From Pseudanabaena mucicola FACHB-723 (lineage in GTDB: Bacteria > Cyanobacteriota > Cyanobacteriia > Pseudanabaenales > Pseudanabaenaceae): 64,000 bases of DNA. Below, piece after piece: positions 9,372 to 20,812 of the stretch. The position numbers and the translations under genes are program-made. Each line of letters opens with the position of its first letter. The stretch's first letter is position 1. The notes beneath the pieces are model-generated. The model made no database searches and had not been told where the DNA came from. It saw only the letters and a program-made list of their open reading frames with translations. Where the stretch lies: positions 1 through 64,000 of the forward strand of contig NZ_JACJQB010000018.1 of assembly GCF_014696385.1 (NCBI RefSeq), given 5' to 3'.

Positions 9372-9419
9372 GCTAAAAATCATAAGGTGATCGCATTCAG
9401 CAAAACAACAACATCAAAT

Positions 9420-9710
9420 ATGGCAAAAATATCCCTTTGCGATCGCTGTAATTTTTACTCCCACAGTCAACTTTTAGTCTGTGCAGTTCACCCCTATGGG
9501 CCACAATGGGGAATTTGTGCAGACTTTGCCTCAGCCGAGCTATGGGAGCCCGACGACCCCAAAATCTACGATCCTGCCATGGAATCTGAATGCGGTTGGC
9601 ATCCCATCTTTACGGGGAAATGCCCTGAATGCCGCACCCCATTTTCAAGAATGCGCCTACCTCCAGAACAATGGCGATGCAAGTGCTGCGGTTGGGAAGA
9701 TGATGAGTGA
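9420..9710 (+). CDS. Small zinc-ribbon-like protein
   Basis: 96 residues from ATG 9420 (MAKISLCDRC). A GTG at 9387 would add 11 residues with no conserved look. Cysteine pairs CDRC near the N-terminus and CPEC plus CKCC at the C-terminus could bind zinc; a central acidic WEPDDPKIYDP segment separates them. The C-terminal pair resembles a rubredoxin-like knuckle. I do not recognise a named family and infer only a metal-binding structural role. The gene sits alone between the ppsA terminator and convergent ccmP. Confidence 0.65.
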   Translation: MAKISLCDRCNFYSHSQLLVCAVHPYGPQWGICADFASAELWEPDDPKIYDPAMESECGWHPIFTGKCPECRTPFSRMRLPPEQWRCKCCGWEDDE

Positions 9711-9741
9711 GCAATAGAGCAATATAGTAAAGCTAAATTAT

Positions 9742-10383
9742 TTACTCTTTGCGATCGACTCCATAAACATCACGACCCTTAATATTCTCGATTGTATTCA
9801 ATACCGCCGCCGCTGCTGCCATAATATCCCGTTCTTCGCCACCAAGATATAAGCGGCCAAAACTGCCCACCGCCACAATTTCTAAAATATTAATCGAAGC
9901 CGCTTTTTCGGCTTCATTGGCAGCAAGTGCGGCATAGGCGGCAGGCTCTACTTCCATAATGTACAGAGTTTGACCAGACAAAAGCATCTGACCACGCCGA
10001 AAACGATTAATCAGTTGTGTCTGATGTGCGTCCACATTGCGAATAATTTGGCTAGATAACAATCTTGGTTTAATGCGATCCTCTTCAGAAACTCCCAACA
10101 TTTGCAAAATTGCCCTACCCGCCGCTTGTGTTTCCCCCTGACTTGCCGAGTGGATTTCTAACAAACCATACAAGCGTTCGACAATCTGGACACCTGGTCT
10201 TACCGAAGTTGATTTGAGTGCAACATCAGTGATGCGATTAATTTCAATGCCTGGGGAAATCTCGATCCAGAGAGATGTGTCACCGGGGAGTGGCAAAAAT
10301 CCTTGTGCGATCGTTCCTAAATAAGCAGCATGTTGCTTCTGAAGATTGTCTAAATAGACATAGCTGCGTAAATCGATACCCAA
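9742..10383 (-). CDS. ccmP: Carboxysome shell protein CcmP (tandem BMC)
   Basis: 213 residues, exactly the length I recall for Synechocystis CcmP. It contains two bacterial-microcompartment folds in tandem (about 1-105 and 106-213), with the [24 protein letters not shown] and [18 protein letters not shown] segments typical of CcmP. CcmP forms stacked pseudohexamers with a large gated pore and is thought to pass metabolites such as RuBP or 3-PGA across the beta-carboxysome shell. It is encoded away from any ccmKLMN cluster here, as is common for CcmP. Confidence 0.88.
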   Translation of the reverse strand: MGIDLRSYVYLDNLQKQHAAYLGTIAQGFLPLPGDTSLWIEISPGIEINRITDVALKSTSVRPGVQIVERLYGLLEIHSASQGETQAAGRAILQMLGVSEEDRIKPRLLSSQIIRNVDAHQTQLINRFRRGQMLLSGQTLYIMEVEPAAYAALAANEAEKAASINILEIVAVGSFGRLYLGGEERDIMAAAAAVLNTIENIKGRDVYGVDRKE

Positions 10384-10522
10384 AAAATTCTTCTCCCACT
10401 CGGCTTTTACTGGGCATGATTAGCGATCTAAACCTAAAAATTTAGACAACCTACCCAATGTGTCATTTTATAGCAATATCGCTACAGCCATTTACATTGT
10501 GGATGATATTGCGAGTGGTTGT

Positions 10523-11572
10523 TTATAAACCAGCTTGAGCTTTTGCCACAACTTGACCATCTTTAAACTCAATGATGGCGTTACTACCCTCTGGGTTTTG
10601 CCAAGAATAAACGCGACCAATACTTTCTCCTGAGCTATTTTCGGCAATAACTTTACCTGACACCCCAAAAATCTTCTCTACTTGGGCAATGCTCATTCCT
10701 TTTTGAATGCGGTTGAATTTATCTAAGGTAATCAGCCGCTCTTCTTGAGGTATCTCTGTATCAATATTCAATAGCTGATCAGCGCCAGAATTACCGTTAA
10801 TTGGTGTTTTTAGCAGTTTCTCATTAGGCTGGTTTGCCTTGACTGGGGCTGAATTCTTGATTGACATTGTTGCTTGAGGCGATGGCGAAGTAGCCAAAGA
10901 ATTTGAATCTATCGTATTTTTATTAGTCAAGGCTCTAACGGTTACACCGATGCCTAAGCCTAGTAACACAATCGATAGTCCTATGGTCATTAGCTGCCAG
11001 TAATTGACCTGACTATGGCGGTGGGAATGCCTTGAGCGACTGCTTTGGTGGGGTGCAAGTGCTAAATTTGGCAACTTATTCAGGTCGATTTTGGGAGCAT
11101 GTGGGTCTACGACAGGCTCGTTATTGATTGGGACAAGCTGATTCTTTTGATAAATTTTTGCGATCGCTCTTTGGAGGACTGACTGCTTGGAAAGCTGTGG
11201 TTCTGGCAAGCGCGTACCAATTTCTTCTGCAAGCAGGTCAGAAGACTGTAAGGATGGATTTGATTGCTCTACCATAAACTGCTCCGTCCATAGTAGGTGT
11301 TGCTCTTGCCTTTCTTCATCGTTACGCCAATAATGAATCCTAAATTTTGCAACTGATTCTACATGCAAGTTTTGGATTTGGTTACGCACTAATGTCAGCA
11401 GTTTTTCTTTGTCAATGGCTGAATTTGTCCGAATTTGTATGTCTAATCGACTGTCATTAATCTTTACCTCAACGCTGAGTTTCTCAATCCCTAGAGGCTG
11501 CAAATCTTGACGCAGGATATTTGCGATCGCATCGGGATCTCTGTGATGGGTAAACTTGGCAATCGAAAGCAT
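10523..11572 (-). CDS. Single-TM protein with SmpA/BLIP-like C-terminal domain
   Basis: 349 residues. The N-terminal ~105 residues (RDPDAIANILRQDLQPLGI...) form a small alpha/beta domain of a kind I recall at the start of several cyanobacterial proteins. A basic, His-rich linker precedes one membrane segment near 200-220. The last ~70 residues (KFNRIQKGMSIAQVEKIFG...VYSWQNPEGSNAIIEFKDGQVVAKAQ) match the fold seen in SmpA/BLIP-like and DUF3862 domains, which often mediate protein-protein contact. Topology suggests a cytosolic N-terminus and an extracytoplasmic C-terminus. Specific function unknown. It precedes ccmP on the same strand with a 139-bp gap, so an operon is possible but not shown. 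Confidence 0.6.
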   Translation of the reverse strand: MLSIAKFTHHRDPDAIANILRQDLQPLGIEKLSVEVKINDSRLDIQIRTNSAIDKEKLLTLVRNQIQNLHVESVAKFRIHYWRNDEERQEQHLLWTEQFMVEQSNPSLQSSDLLAEEIGTRLPEPQLSKQSVLQRAIAKIYQKNQLVPINNEPVVDPHAPKIDLNKLPNLALAPHQSSRSRHSHRHSQVNYWQLMTIGLSIVLLGLGIGVTVRALTNKNTIDSNSLATSPSPQATMSIKNSAPVKANQPNEKLLKTPINGNSGADQLLNIDTEIPQEERLITLDKFNRIQKGMSIAQVEKIFGVSGKVIAENSSGESIGRVYSWQNPEGSNAIIEFKDGQVVAKAQAGL

Positions 11573-13062
<1,490 letters not shown>

Positions 13063-13066
13063 ATAT

Positions 13067-13117
13067 AAAACCAGAACCTGTAGCGCATGCTGCGCGTGCG
13101 CCACAGGTTCTGGTTTT
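13067..13117. repeat. Palindromic repeat, AACCTGTGGCGC-type
   Basis: Outer arms AAAACCAGAACCTG and complement enclose an imperfect GC-rich centre (TAGCGCATGCTGCGCGTGCG). The same ACCTGTGGCGCACGC-type arm recurs as a perfect hairpin at 49552-49600 and as a decayed copy at 39126-39158, so it belongs to a dispersed family. Confidence 0.65.
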
Positions 13118-13150
13118 GGGTTTTAACTATAACTAGCTATCCAAATTCAC

Positions 13151-13187
13151 AAAAAGATAGGCGACATTTGGTGTCGCCTATCTTTTT
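13151..13187 (+). terminator. Terminator hairpin downstream of sqdB
   Basis: A 16-bp perfect stem (AAAAAGATAGGCGACA and complement), 5-base loop, T-run at the end. Confidence 0.7.
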
Positions 13188-13288
13188 GCATGTAGAGGTT
13201 TAGTCCCTGCGGTAGAAGATTTAAAGAAAGAAAAGAGGTATCGTTAGTTACATTAAAGAATTGTCAAGCCCTTCTTACCGAACCTACC

Positions 13289-13666
13289 ATGACAGCTTCT
13301 ACAAAAACCTTGCGCGTTTTGGTGGTGGATGACCACGAACTGACCCGATGTACCCTAAAATTGGCACTCTCCCTACAATCTTGCATTAGCAATGTAGAAG
13401 TTGCAACTAATGGCAAAGAAGCGATCGCACAGGTTCATAAACATGAACCCGACGTTGTCGTTATGGACTTGCACATGCCTGTTATGGATGGTTGGACAGC
13501 ATCTAGCACGATCAAAACAGAATTTCCTCACATTAAAATAGTCGCCTACTCTGCCGCTGATGGTGGTAAAGCCCAAGCAATTTCTAATGGTGCAATGATT
13601 GATGCTTTTTGCGACAAGGGCGCTTGCACTCGCAGTTTACTTGAAGCAATCAAAAGTGTTGCTTAA
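13289..13666 (+). CDS. Single-domain response regulator
   Basis: 125 residues, a receiver domain only. Acidic pair D14-D15 (VVDDHE), phosphoacceptor D60 (VVMDLHMPVMDG), conserved Ser S88 (AYSAAD) and K110 (CDKGA) are all in place, so it should accept phosphate. No output domain, so it probably works by protein contact or phosphotransfer, as CheY-like regulators do. The receiver begins at residue 8 and resembles NarL-type receivers in VVDDHELTR. No kinase is adjacent; its partner is unknown. A GAAA-loop terminator follows. Confidence 0.88.
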   Translation: MTASTKTLRVLVVDDHELTRCTLKLALSLQSCISNVEVATNGKEAIAQVHKHEPDVVVMDLHMPVMDGWTASSTIKTEFPHIKIVAYSAADGGKAQAISNGAMIDAFCDKGACTRSLLEAIKSVA

Positions 13667-13675
13667 AACTTTTTG

Positions 13676-13705
13676 AAATGGGTGATGCGAAAGCATCACC
13701 CATTT
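13676..13705. terminator. Bidirectional terminator with GAAA loop
   Basis: 13-bp stem AAATGGGTGATGC and complement closed by a GAAA tetraloop, between convergent genes. Confidence 0.8.
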
Positions 13706-14326
13706 TTATGTAGTTGGTTTAGTGGGGGATAATAACTTTGCGGCAATAATGCCACCAATAAACCCAAATAAATGCCCCTCCCACGAAATATATGATCGCG
13801 TTGGCAACACTCCCCAGAGCAGACTGCCATAGGTAACGGCAATCGCCACTGAAATTGCGATCGCAACAAAACTGCGGTCAAAGTAGCCACGAAATAGTAA
13901 ATAGCCAAAGTAGCCAAAAATCACACCACTCGCGCCAATATGTGTGGTGCATGGCCTACCAATTAACCAAGTCCCTAAGCCCGCCACCAGAGCTGCCATA
14001 AAGGAAACAAAGTAAAAATCTTTGATATTGCGAATCATAATCAGCCATCCAAAAATAATGAATGGGACTGTATTAGAAACGATGTGATAGAAACTGCCGT
14101 GCAAAAATGGCGCAAACAAAATACCGCGTAAACCAATAAAACTATGTGGCACAATCCCTAATGCATTCAGTCCTCGACGTAAGCCACAGCCATTAGCAAT
14201 GACTAAAATTTTCTCAAGGATAAATTCATTAAGGATAAAGACGACCCACAAAATTGCTACGAATGCTGCCAAGGTTTTGATTTGGGTCTTGAGTTCGCTG
14301 CCGATGGTTTGTAGATTCTGTTTCAC
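13706..14326 (-). CDS. Rhomboid-family intramembrane serine protease
   Basis: 206 residues and about six or seven hydrophobic segments. The catalytic dyad is S133 in GASG and H185 in SWEGHLFGF, and the oxyanion motif HIVSN lies at 81-85 after a L1-loop-like GILFAPFLHGSFYH stretch. These are the diagnostic rhomboid residues. Substrate unknown; rhomboids cleave within or near TM helices of membrane proteins. It stands alone on the minus strand. Its stop overlaps the region of the terminator shared with the upstream response regulator. Confidence 0.85.
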   Translation of the reverse strand: MKQNLQTIGSELKTQIKTLAAFVAILWVVFILNEFILEKILVIANGCGLRRGLNALGIVPHSFIGLRGILFAPFLHGSFYHIVSNTVPFIIFGWLIMIRNIKDFYFVSFMAALVAGLGTWLIGRPCTTHIGASGVIFGYFGYLLFRGYFDRSFVAIAISVAIAVTYGSLLWGVLPTRSYISWEGHLFGFIGGIIAAKLLSPTKPTT

Positions 14327-14407
14327 GATTTTTTGCTACAGAGTAAACTTACTCAACTATAGCAAGCCTATTCGATGCTACTCAATCAAAGAAGCCTTGG
14401 CAGTTGG

Positions 14408-14542
14408 TTAGGTTTTCGGCTTTTCTTGAGCTTTTGCTTGAGCCTGTTTAGCCTTCTCTTGTTCTTGTTTGCGTTGATTCTCATTTAAAATCTGAGAAAC
14501 CCATAAGCAACCAACAACTATCAACGCCCCAATGAGTTCCAT
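14408..14542 (-). CDS. 44-residue predicted membrane protein
   Basis: A short frame starting MELIGALIVVGCLWVS. One N-terminal hydrophobic helix (about residues 3-19) is followed by a highly charged Gln/Lys/Glu/Ala tail (KQEQEKAKQAQAKAQEKPKT) that should form a single helix. The sharp split between membrane anchor and charged helix is typical of small cyanobacterial membrane proteins and less typical of random translation. No clear Shine-Dalgarno is seen. It is 81 bp upstream of the rhomboid gene on the same strand, which could couple them. No family recognised. Confidence 0.5.
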   Translation of the reverse strand: MELIGALIVVGCLWVSQILNENQRKQEQEKAKQAQAKAQEKPKT

Positions 14543-14966
14543 GTCAATTCGGAGTAAATTTGGATAGATCTATATATATCAATGAAAGCTTTGCTTAGGA
14601 GATAAACCCCAAAAATGAGTTGCGGCGTAAAATTAAAAAGGCAAAGTCAAATCCTAAATTCAGCGCTGTTGAATTTGATTGATTACAGTCAGAAATATTG
14701 TTTAATGATTTCTGTTTTGTTTTGGAGAAATAGGTGATCAGATCTGCGGGTGGGGAGATTGCGATCGCAATTTGATATCAAGATTTTAGGACATCAGTTT
14801 GTTGAAAATCTGCAAATATTCTTTTTCACGAAAATCATATTTTTGTGCAACAATCCTGTATGAGATATAACAACGCTGTGCTACGCGATATTGTTTCCCC
14901 TGTAACATTATCTCTTTGGCAATAAAGTAGTTCCGCATAGCTAAAAAATTATATAGAGATTTATCT
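14543..14966. other. Intergenic region upstream of tldD
   Basis: 424 bp, AT-rich. It holds one HIP1 site near 14761 and one member (14584-14610) of the TTTGCTTAGGAGATA dispersed repeat. I see no RNA gene or convincing ORF; the frame on the minus strand that runs into tldD looks like a shadow. Confidence 0.4.
14584..14610 (+). repeat. Dispersed repeat, TTTGCTTAGGAGATA core
   Basis: Third copy of the element at 1333 and 33233; here no hairpin follows. Confidence 0.45.
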
Positions 14967-16355
14967 ATGACTTCATGGCAAGTTAATGATCGTATTTCCA
15001 GCTTAGTAAATAAATACAAGTCCCATGCTGATTTTTTTTCTATTAGGGTAGAACGCTTACAAGGGGCAGATATTTTTTTACGCAGTGGCAAGGTGGAAAC
15101 ACTAAGCACAGGAATTTCGATTGGTGGACAAGTGAGAGCTTGTCACCGTGGCGGGTGGGGATTTGCCAGCTTTAATGATTTAAATAGTTTAGAAAGTAAG
15201 CTGCAAGAAGCAATTGCATCGGCAAAATGGGTCGGTAACGAAGAAACGGTATTGGCAGAAGTTGAGCCTGTTCAAACCAAAGTGTCATTAATTCAAGACA
15301 ATCCGCATCAGGTGTCCCTCCATATCAAAAAGGATCTATGCAGTCATTACACCGAGATTTTGCGATCGTGTTCAGACAGGGTGGTTAGCACAGCAGTCCG
15401 CTATGGCGACTGCACGCAGCAAGTCCTCTTTGCTAACTCTGAAGGAACAATGATTGAACAGGAATGGGCAGATTGGGAGTTAAGATGTTCGGCGATCGCC
15501 AGAAATGGGGATGCCGTCCAAACTGGTCGAGAAACTTTTGGTTCGCGTCTTGCCTATCAGGATTTGCTCAATTTAGATGAGCGCGTCATGGGAGCCGCCC
15601 AACGGGCGGTCACGGCGCTTGATTTGCCCACAGTAGAAGGCAATAGCTATACCGTAGTCATCGATCCAATTTTGGCAGGATTATTTGTCCACGAAGCCTT
15701 TGGACATCTCTCTGAGGCGGATATGCTCTATGAAAATCCTGACATGCTAGAAACTATGAGTATCGGGCGGAAATTTGGCTCAACTGATTTACAAATTTTC
15801 GATGGTGCTGCCCATCCTCACCATCGCGGCAGTTATCTCTATGACGATGAAGGTGTACCTGCGACGACAACACAACTAATCGCCGATGGTGTATTAGTAG
15901 GAAGGTTACATTCTCGTGAGACCGCAGGTAAGTTGGGCGAACAAGTAACGGGTAATGCACGTTGTTTGGACTATCACTACCCGCCGATTGTGAGAATGAC
16001 CAATACATGGATTGGTCGTGGCAACACTTCTGTATCCGACTTATTTACGGATATTCCTGTGGGGGTATATGCCAAAAACTGGCAAGGCGGCATGACCAAT
16101 GGCGAAATGTTTACCTTCACCGCAGGCGAAGCGTGGATGATTCGTGATGGCAAAATTGCTGAACCTGTTAAGGATGTCACACTGTCAGGTAATGCTTTTG
16201 AAACCTTGGCAGATATTGAAGCGATCGGCAATGACTTTATGTGGGATGAGTCAGGAGGATGCGGTAAAGGTGGTCAAAGCGGTTTAGCCGTCGGTTGCGG
16301 TGCGCCAAGTTTAAGGATCAAAAATGCGATGATTGGAGGTGATGCTAATGCCTAA
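14967..16355 (+). CDS. tldD: TldD-type metalloprotease subunit
   Basis: 462 residues. HEAFGH at residues 242-247 is the HExxxH zinc motif of TldD, absent from TldE/PmbA; the C-terminal GCGKGGQSGLAVGCG segment is also typical. TldD and TldE form a heterodimeric protease that degrades unfolded peptides and matures microcin B17 and CcdA in Escherichia coli; cyanobacterial substrates are unknown. The TldE partner is encoded at 33.5 kb, so both halves are in this window but unlinked. The 3' end overlaps the following kinase gene by 8 bases. Confidence 0.9.
   Translation: MTSWQVNDRISSLVNKYKSHADFFSIRVERLQGADIFLRSGKVETLSTGISIGGQVRACHRGGWGFASFNDLNSLESKLQEAIASAKWVGNEETVLAEVEPVQTKVSLIQDNPHQVSLHIKKDLCSHYTEILRSCSDRVVSTAVRYGDCTQQVLFANSEGTMIEQEWADWELRCSAIARNGDAVQTGRETFGSRLAYQDLLNLDERVMGAAQRAVTALDLPTVEGNSYTVVIDPILAGLFVHEAFGHLSEADMLYENPDMLETMSIGRKFGSTDLQIFDGAAHPHHRGSYLYDDEGVPATTTQLIADGVLVGRLHSRETAGKLGEQVTGNARCLDYHYPPIVRMTNTWIGRGNTSVSDLFTDIPVGVYAKNWQGGMTNGEMFTFTAGEAWMIRDGKIAEPVKDVTLSGNAFETLADIEAIGNDFMWDESGGCGKGGQSGLAVGCGAPSLRIKNAMIGGDANA
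16335..16339 (+). promoter_or_regulatory. Ribosome binding site GGAGG inside tldD
   Basis: Lies 8 bases before ATG 16348 and decides that start over an in-frame TTG at 16333 and ATG 16342. It implies translational coupling to tldD. Confidence 0.6.
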
Positions 16356-17967
16356 AGCACAAACAGAGCTGAAGGAAGTTAATTTCCAATTAGTACAAAC
16401 GATCGCCGAACAACAAATCACTGAAGATCGTTTAAATTTGCAACTGACAAGACTGAAGTTGATGTATGACTTCGTGTCAGCATTGAATGCGGCTCAATCG
16501 ATTAATGAGATTTATCAAATTGCCTTAAATGGAATCTGTCCCGCATTGAGAACGACAAGGGCTGCCATCATTACTACCAAACCCAATGAAGGTTTAAAGT
16601 ATCAAGCTGCCATTGGTCTAAGTGAGGTATATAAACAATCAATTGAAGATTTTTTTGCGGATACTAGCAATCAACCAGACAAAAGGTTGAAGTCTTTTCC
16701 CTACTACGCTATCTTACCGAAGGATGTGGTGTTACAAAGCCTACTTCATAATGAAGGTATTGGCGCATTAGCCGTATTCCCATTAGAATATGAGCGAAGG
16801 CATTTAGGGGATATTGTCACTTACTTTGATGCGCCTAAACAATTTAACGAAGAGGAGGTGCAGTTAATCCAAACTATCTTGACCTATATTGCGATCGCAC
16901 TCACGCGCAAACAAACTGAACAAGCACTCAAAGAAAGTCAACAATTTATCCAACGTATCGCGGATACGACCCCTAGTATTCTCTATATTTACGACCTCGA
17001 AGAACATTGCAATATCTACTGTAATCAAGCAATTATGCACCTGTTAGGATATACGCCATGGGAACTGCAAAACATGGGAGAATCAGTTCTCGACAAGGTT
17101 ATACATCCTGATGATCTTAGCAAGGTTAAAGAACATTACGAGCTTGTTCGCAATATTAATCCTGAAGAATGTGTCGAAGATCTATTTGTCTTTGAATACC
17201 GCATGAAAGATATCCATGACAGATGGAAATGGTTTTACAGTCAAGAAACTGTATTTCTATGGAATAGCGAAGGGAAAGTTAAGCAGACTATTGGTGCAGC
17301 CTCGGATATCACCAAATTAAAGGAAGTAGAAACAAAATTGCAATCTTCTCTATCGGAGAAGGAAGTGCTATTAAGAGAGGTTCATCATCGGGTTAAAAAT
17401 AATCTCAGCGTGATTGATGGTTTGTTATCCATGCAAGCGCGTTACATCGATGATGTTGAGGCTCTAAAGGCAATTTCTGACAGCAAAAACCGTATTCATA
17501 CCATGGCGTTGATTCATGAGCAACTCTATCAATCGCATCATGGTGTTGACAAAGTTGACTTTTCCGAATATCTACATCGCTTAGTTGTTAATCTCTATAG
17601 TTCCACCAATTTTAATACTGGGCAAATCGAATTAAAGCTAGATTTAAAGCCCACGATCTTAAATATTGATGCTGCAATTTCACTGGGCTTGATCGTCAAT
17701 GAATTATTAACTAACTCCTTCAAATATGCCTTTCCCGATAGCAATATGGGGCTAATTGAAGTGATTTTATATAGACCAGAGCAGGAAGAAAGCCAGCTCC
17801 ATTTAATTATCCGTGACAATGGTGTGGGTATCCCCGCAGGAATTAATTTTCAAGCTACAGCATCTCTAGGATTGCGATTAGTGGATATTCTGACTAAGCA
17901 ACTTAGCGCGAATTTAGATCTATCCTGCAATGTCGGCACGAGTTTCCATTTTATTGTGCCAGCCTAA
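16348..17967 (+). CDS. GAF-PAS histidine kinase of the HisKA_2/HWE type
   Basis: 539 residues from ATG 16348. A short coil precedes a GAF-like domain (about 30-190), then a PAS domain with PAC tail (about 195-330: DTTPSILYIYDLEEHCNIYCNQAIMHLLGY, then FEYRMKD...WKWFYSQETVFLW). The dimerisation domain reads LLREVHHRVKNNLSVIDGLL, with phospho-His H346 or H347, followed by an HATPase (NELLTNSFKYAF, DNGVGIP, GLRLV). This is the HisKA_2 family, frequent in bacterial light and stress sensing. No chromophore Cys can be asserted in the GAF domain. Overlap with tldD suggests co-transcription; no regulator gene follows. Confidence 0.85.
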   Translation: MPKAQTELKEVNFQLVQTIAEQQITEDRLNLQLTRLKLMYDFVSALNAAQSINEIYQIALNGICPALRTTRAAIITTKPNEGLKYQAAIGLSEVYKQSIEDFFADTSNQPDKRLKSFPYYAILPKDVVLQSLLHNEGIGALAVFPLEYERRHLGDIVTYFDAPKQFNEEEVQLIQTILTYIAIALTRKQTEQALKESQQFIQRIADTTPSILYIYDLEEHCNIYCNQAIMHLLGYTPWELQNMGESVLDKVIHPDDLSKVKEHYELVRNINPEECVEDLFVFEYRMKDIHDRWKWFYSQETVFLWNSEGKVKQTIGAASDITKLKEVETKLQSSLSEKEVLLREVHHRVKNNLSVIDGLLSMQARYIDDVEALKAISDSKNRIHTMALIHEQLYQSHHGVDKVDFSEYLHRLVVNLYSSTNFNTGQIELKLDLKPTILNIDAAISLGLIVNELLTNSFKYAFPDSNMGLIEVILYRPEQEESQLHLIIRDNGVGIPAGINFQATASLGLRLVDILTKQLSANLDLSCNVGTSFHFIVPA

Positions 17968-18110
17968 ACTCAAACCCATAACTGGCACATTAATCTAAAT
18001 ATTTGGCGAATAAATTTGCGATCGCATCACAGCAAACATATTTTAAGCGCCAAAGTTTAATAGGATCGATAATAGGTTAAGTTTTTGTAAAGAATTAGAA
18101 ATAACGAAGT

Positions 18111-20711
18111 ATGTTGTCAGCCTACCGTGACCATGTTGCCGAACGTGCAGCCCAAGGAATTCCCCCTTTGCCTCTCAATGCTCAGCAAGCCTCAGCCCTG
18201 TGTGAGCTATTGCAAAATCCCCCCGCAGGCGAAGAGGAATTTTTACTAGCGTTACTACGCGATCGCATCCCCCCTGGAGTCGATCAAGCTGCCTATGTAA
18301 AAGCAGGATGGCTAACAGCGATCGCTAAGGGGGAATTGCGATCGCCCCTAGTATCCCCTAGCTATGCGGTGGAACTGCTCGGCACAATGGTCGGTGGCTA
18401 TAACGTGCAGACCTTAATTGATTTGCTCACCAATGATGACTTAGGCGACTTGGCGACGACAGCTCTCAAGAAGACCCTGCTCGTATTTGATGCCTTTAAT
18501 CAAGTTTTAGAATTATCAAAAACTAACGCCAGAGCCAAAGCCGTCATCGATTCATGGGCAAATGCCGAATGGTTTACCAGTCGCCCCGCCTTGCCTGAAA
18601 CCGTGACCGTAACCGTATTTAAAGTCACAGGTGAAATCAATACCGATGACTTCTCGCCTGCATCCCAAGCCTTCTCGCGTCCTGACATTCCTCTCCATGC
18701 GCTCTGTATGTTGGAGTCGATGATGCCTACGGGATTGAAAACTATTGCGGAACTCAAGCAAAAAGGTTATCCCGTCGCCTTCGTTGGTGATGTCGTGGGA
18801 ACAGGTTCTTCGCGCAAATCTGCGATTAACTCGGTGCTGTGGCACATCGGCAACGATATTCCCTTCATTCCCAACAAACGATCGGGCGGCGTGATTTTAG
18901 GAAGCACGATCGCACCGATCTTCTTTAACACTGCCGAAGATGCAGGAGCCTTACCAATTCAGTGCGATGTCACCAAATTGGAAACTGGCGATGTAATTAC
19001 GATCCACACGCGCTTGGGCAAAATCACCAACGCCGCAGGTGAAACCCTATCCACTTTCAGTCTCACCCCCGACACGATCGCCGATGAAGTTCGCGCAGGT
19101 GGACGGATTCCTCTCTTGATTGGTCGTAGTCTCACCGCCAGAACCCGTCAAGCTTTAGGACTCCCTGCCAGCGATGTGTTCATCCTTCCCGCCACTCCCG
19201 CCGACACAGGCAAAGGCTACACCCTCGCTCAAAAAATGGTCGGCAAAGCTTGCGGCGTGGCTGGTGTGCGTCCCTACACTTCCTGTGAACCCTTAATGAC
19301 CACCGTTGGTTCTCAAGATACAACGGGACCTATGACTCGCGATGAGTTGCAAGAACTCGCCTGCTTAGGATTTAGCGCCGACTTGGTAATGCAGAGCTTC
19401 TGCCATACTGCTGCCTATCCCAAACCCACCGACATCAAAACCCATAAAGAACTTCCCGACTTCTTCTCCAATCGTGGCGGCGTAGCCCTCCGTCCCAACG
19501 ATGGCATTATCCATTCTTGGTTAAATAGAATGCTCTTGCCCGATACCGTTGGCACTGGTGGCGATTCCCATACCCGTTTTCCCTTAGGCATTTCCTTCCC
19601 CGCAGGTTCTGGATTAGTCGCCTTCGCCGCCGCCTTGGGAATCATGCCTTTGGATATGCCTGAATCGGTTCTAGTGCGCTTTACTGGCGAATTACAAGCA
19701 GGTGTCACCCTGCGCGATGTCGTTAATGCGATTCCCTATATTGCGATTCAACGCGGATTACTCACCGTTGAGAAGAAGAACAAAAAGAATGTCTTCGCAG
19801 GTCGGATTATGGAAATCGAAGGGTTGCCCAATCTCAAAGTTGAGCAAGCCTTTGAATTGACTGATGCCACTGCCGAGCGTTCCTGCTCTGGTAGCACGAT
19901 TAAGCTCAGCACCGAGACAGTTGCCGAATACTTGCGATCGAATGTCGCCTTGATGAAGAACATGATCGCTCGTGGCTACAGCGATGCCAAGACCCTCTTG
20001 CGCCGTATTGCCAAAATGGAAGAATGGCTCGCCAATCCTGTATTAATGGAAGCCGATCCTGATGCCGAATATGCGGAAATCATCGAGATCGATCTCAATG
20101 AGATCAAGGAACCAATTGTTGCAGCACCTAACGATCCTGACAATGTGAAGTTGCTCTCAGAAGTAGCAGGCGATCGCGTGGATGAAGTCTTTATTGGTTC
20201 TTGTATGACCAATATCGGACATTACCGCGCCGCCGCCAAGGTTCTCGAAAAGGAAGCTGCCGTGAAAGCGCGTCTCTGGGTTGCACCACCTACCCGCATG
20301 GATGAGTTCCAACTAAAAGAAGAGGGAATTTACAGCACCTTCGGTGTGGCTGGAGCCAGAACCGAAGTCCCTGGATGCTCTCTCTGCATGGGTAATCAAG
20401 CCCGTGTTGCTGATGGTGCGACAGTGTTCTCCACTTCCACCCGCAACTTCAATAATCGTATGGGTAAGGACGCTCAAGTCTATCTCGGTTCTGCTGAACT
20501 CGCAGCAGTCTGTGCCTTGCTAGGCAAGATTCCAACCGTGGAAGAGTATCAAGCGATCGTCACTAAGAAGATCGATCCTTTTGCCAGTGAACTCTATCGC
20601 TATCTCAACTTCGATCAGATTAGCAATTTTGAAGATCAAGGTCGAGTGATTGCCTTAGAGGATATGCCTCGCATTGAGGACATCTTGGGTATGCCTATGG
20701 CGGCGAAGTAG
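18111..20711 (+). CDS. acnB: Bifunctional aconitate hydratase 2 / 2-methylisocitrate dehydratase
   Basis: 866 residues, the usual AcnB length. It interconverts citrate and isocitrate through a [4Fe-4S] cluster. The AcnB-specific order (HEAT-like N-terminus, swivel domain, then cluster domains) is visible: [15 protein letters not shown] and [16 protein letters not shown] in the swivel, then [25 protein letters not shown], and cluster cysteines in FIGSCMTN and [11 protein letters not shown]. AcnB is the single aconitase of most cyanobacteria and feeds 2-oxoglutarate formation for nitrogen assimilation. The gene is monocistronic by spacing; an accessory island begins right after it. Confidence 0.97.
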   Translation: MLSAYRDHVAERAAQGIPPLPLNAQQASALCELLQNPPAGEEEFLLALLRDRIPPGVDQAAYVKAGWLTAIAKGELRSPLVSPSYAVELLGTMVGGYNVQTLIDLLTNDDLGDLATTALKKTLLVFDAFNQVLELSKTNARAKAVIDSWANAEWFTSRPALPETVTVTVFKVTGEINTDDFSPASQAFSRPDIPLHALCMLESMMPTGLKTIAELKQKGYPVAFVGDVVGTGSSRKSAINSVLWHIGNDIPFIPNKRSGGVILGSTIAPIFFNTAEDAGALPIQCDVTKLETGDVITIHTRLGKITNAAGETLSTFSLTPDTIADEVRAGGRIPLLIGRSLTARTRQALGLPASDVFILPATPADTGKGYTLAQKMVGKACGVAGVRPYTSCEPLMTTVGSQDTTGPMTRDELQELACLGFSADLVMQSFCHTAAYPKPTDIKTHKELPDFFSNRGGVALRPNDGIIHSWLNRMLLPDTVGTGGDSHTRFPLGISFPAGSGLVAFAAALGIMPLDMPESVLVRFTGELQAGVTLRDVVNAIPYIAIQRGLLTVEKKNKKNVFAGRIMEIEGLPNLKVEQAFELTDATAERSCSGSTIKLSTETVAEYLRSNVALMKNMIARGYSDAKTLLRRIAKMEEWLANPVLMEADPDAEYAEIIEIDLNEIKEPIVAAPNDPDNVKLLSEVAGDRVDEVFIGSCMTNIGHYRAAAKVLEKEAAVKARLWVAPPTRMDEFQLKEEGIYSTFGVAGARTEVPGCSLCMGNQARVADGATVFSTSTRNFNNRMGKDAQVYLGSAELAAVCALLGKIPTVEEYQAIVTKKIDPFASELYRYLNFDQISNFEDQGRVIALEDMPRIEDILGMPMAAK

Positions 20712-20812
20712 TTAATTGATTTGCGTATAATATTTAGGGTGAGTCTGTAAAGGGCTTGCCCTAGTTTTTACCATTTGCAAGAGAATCATTATGAGATATT
20801 TTGGTTTACATT

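Noticed and set aside
14786-15109. 107-residue minus-strand frame across the tldD start
   Set aside because: Overlaps tldD on the opposite strand and has no family resemblance.
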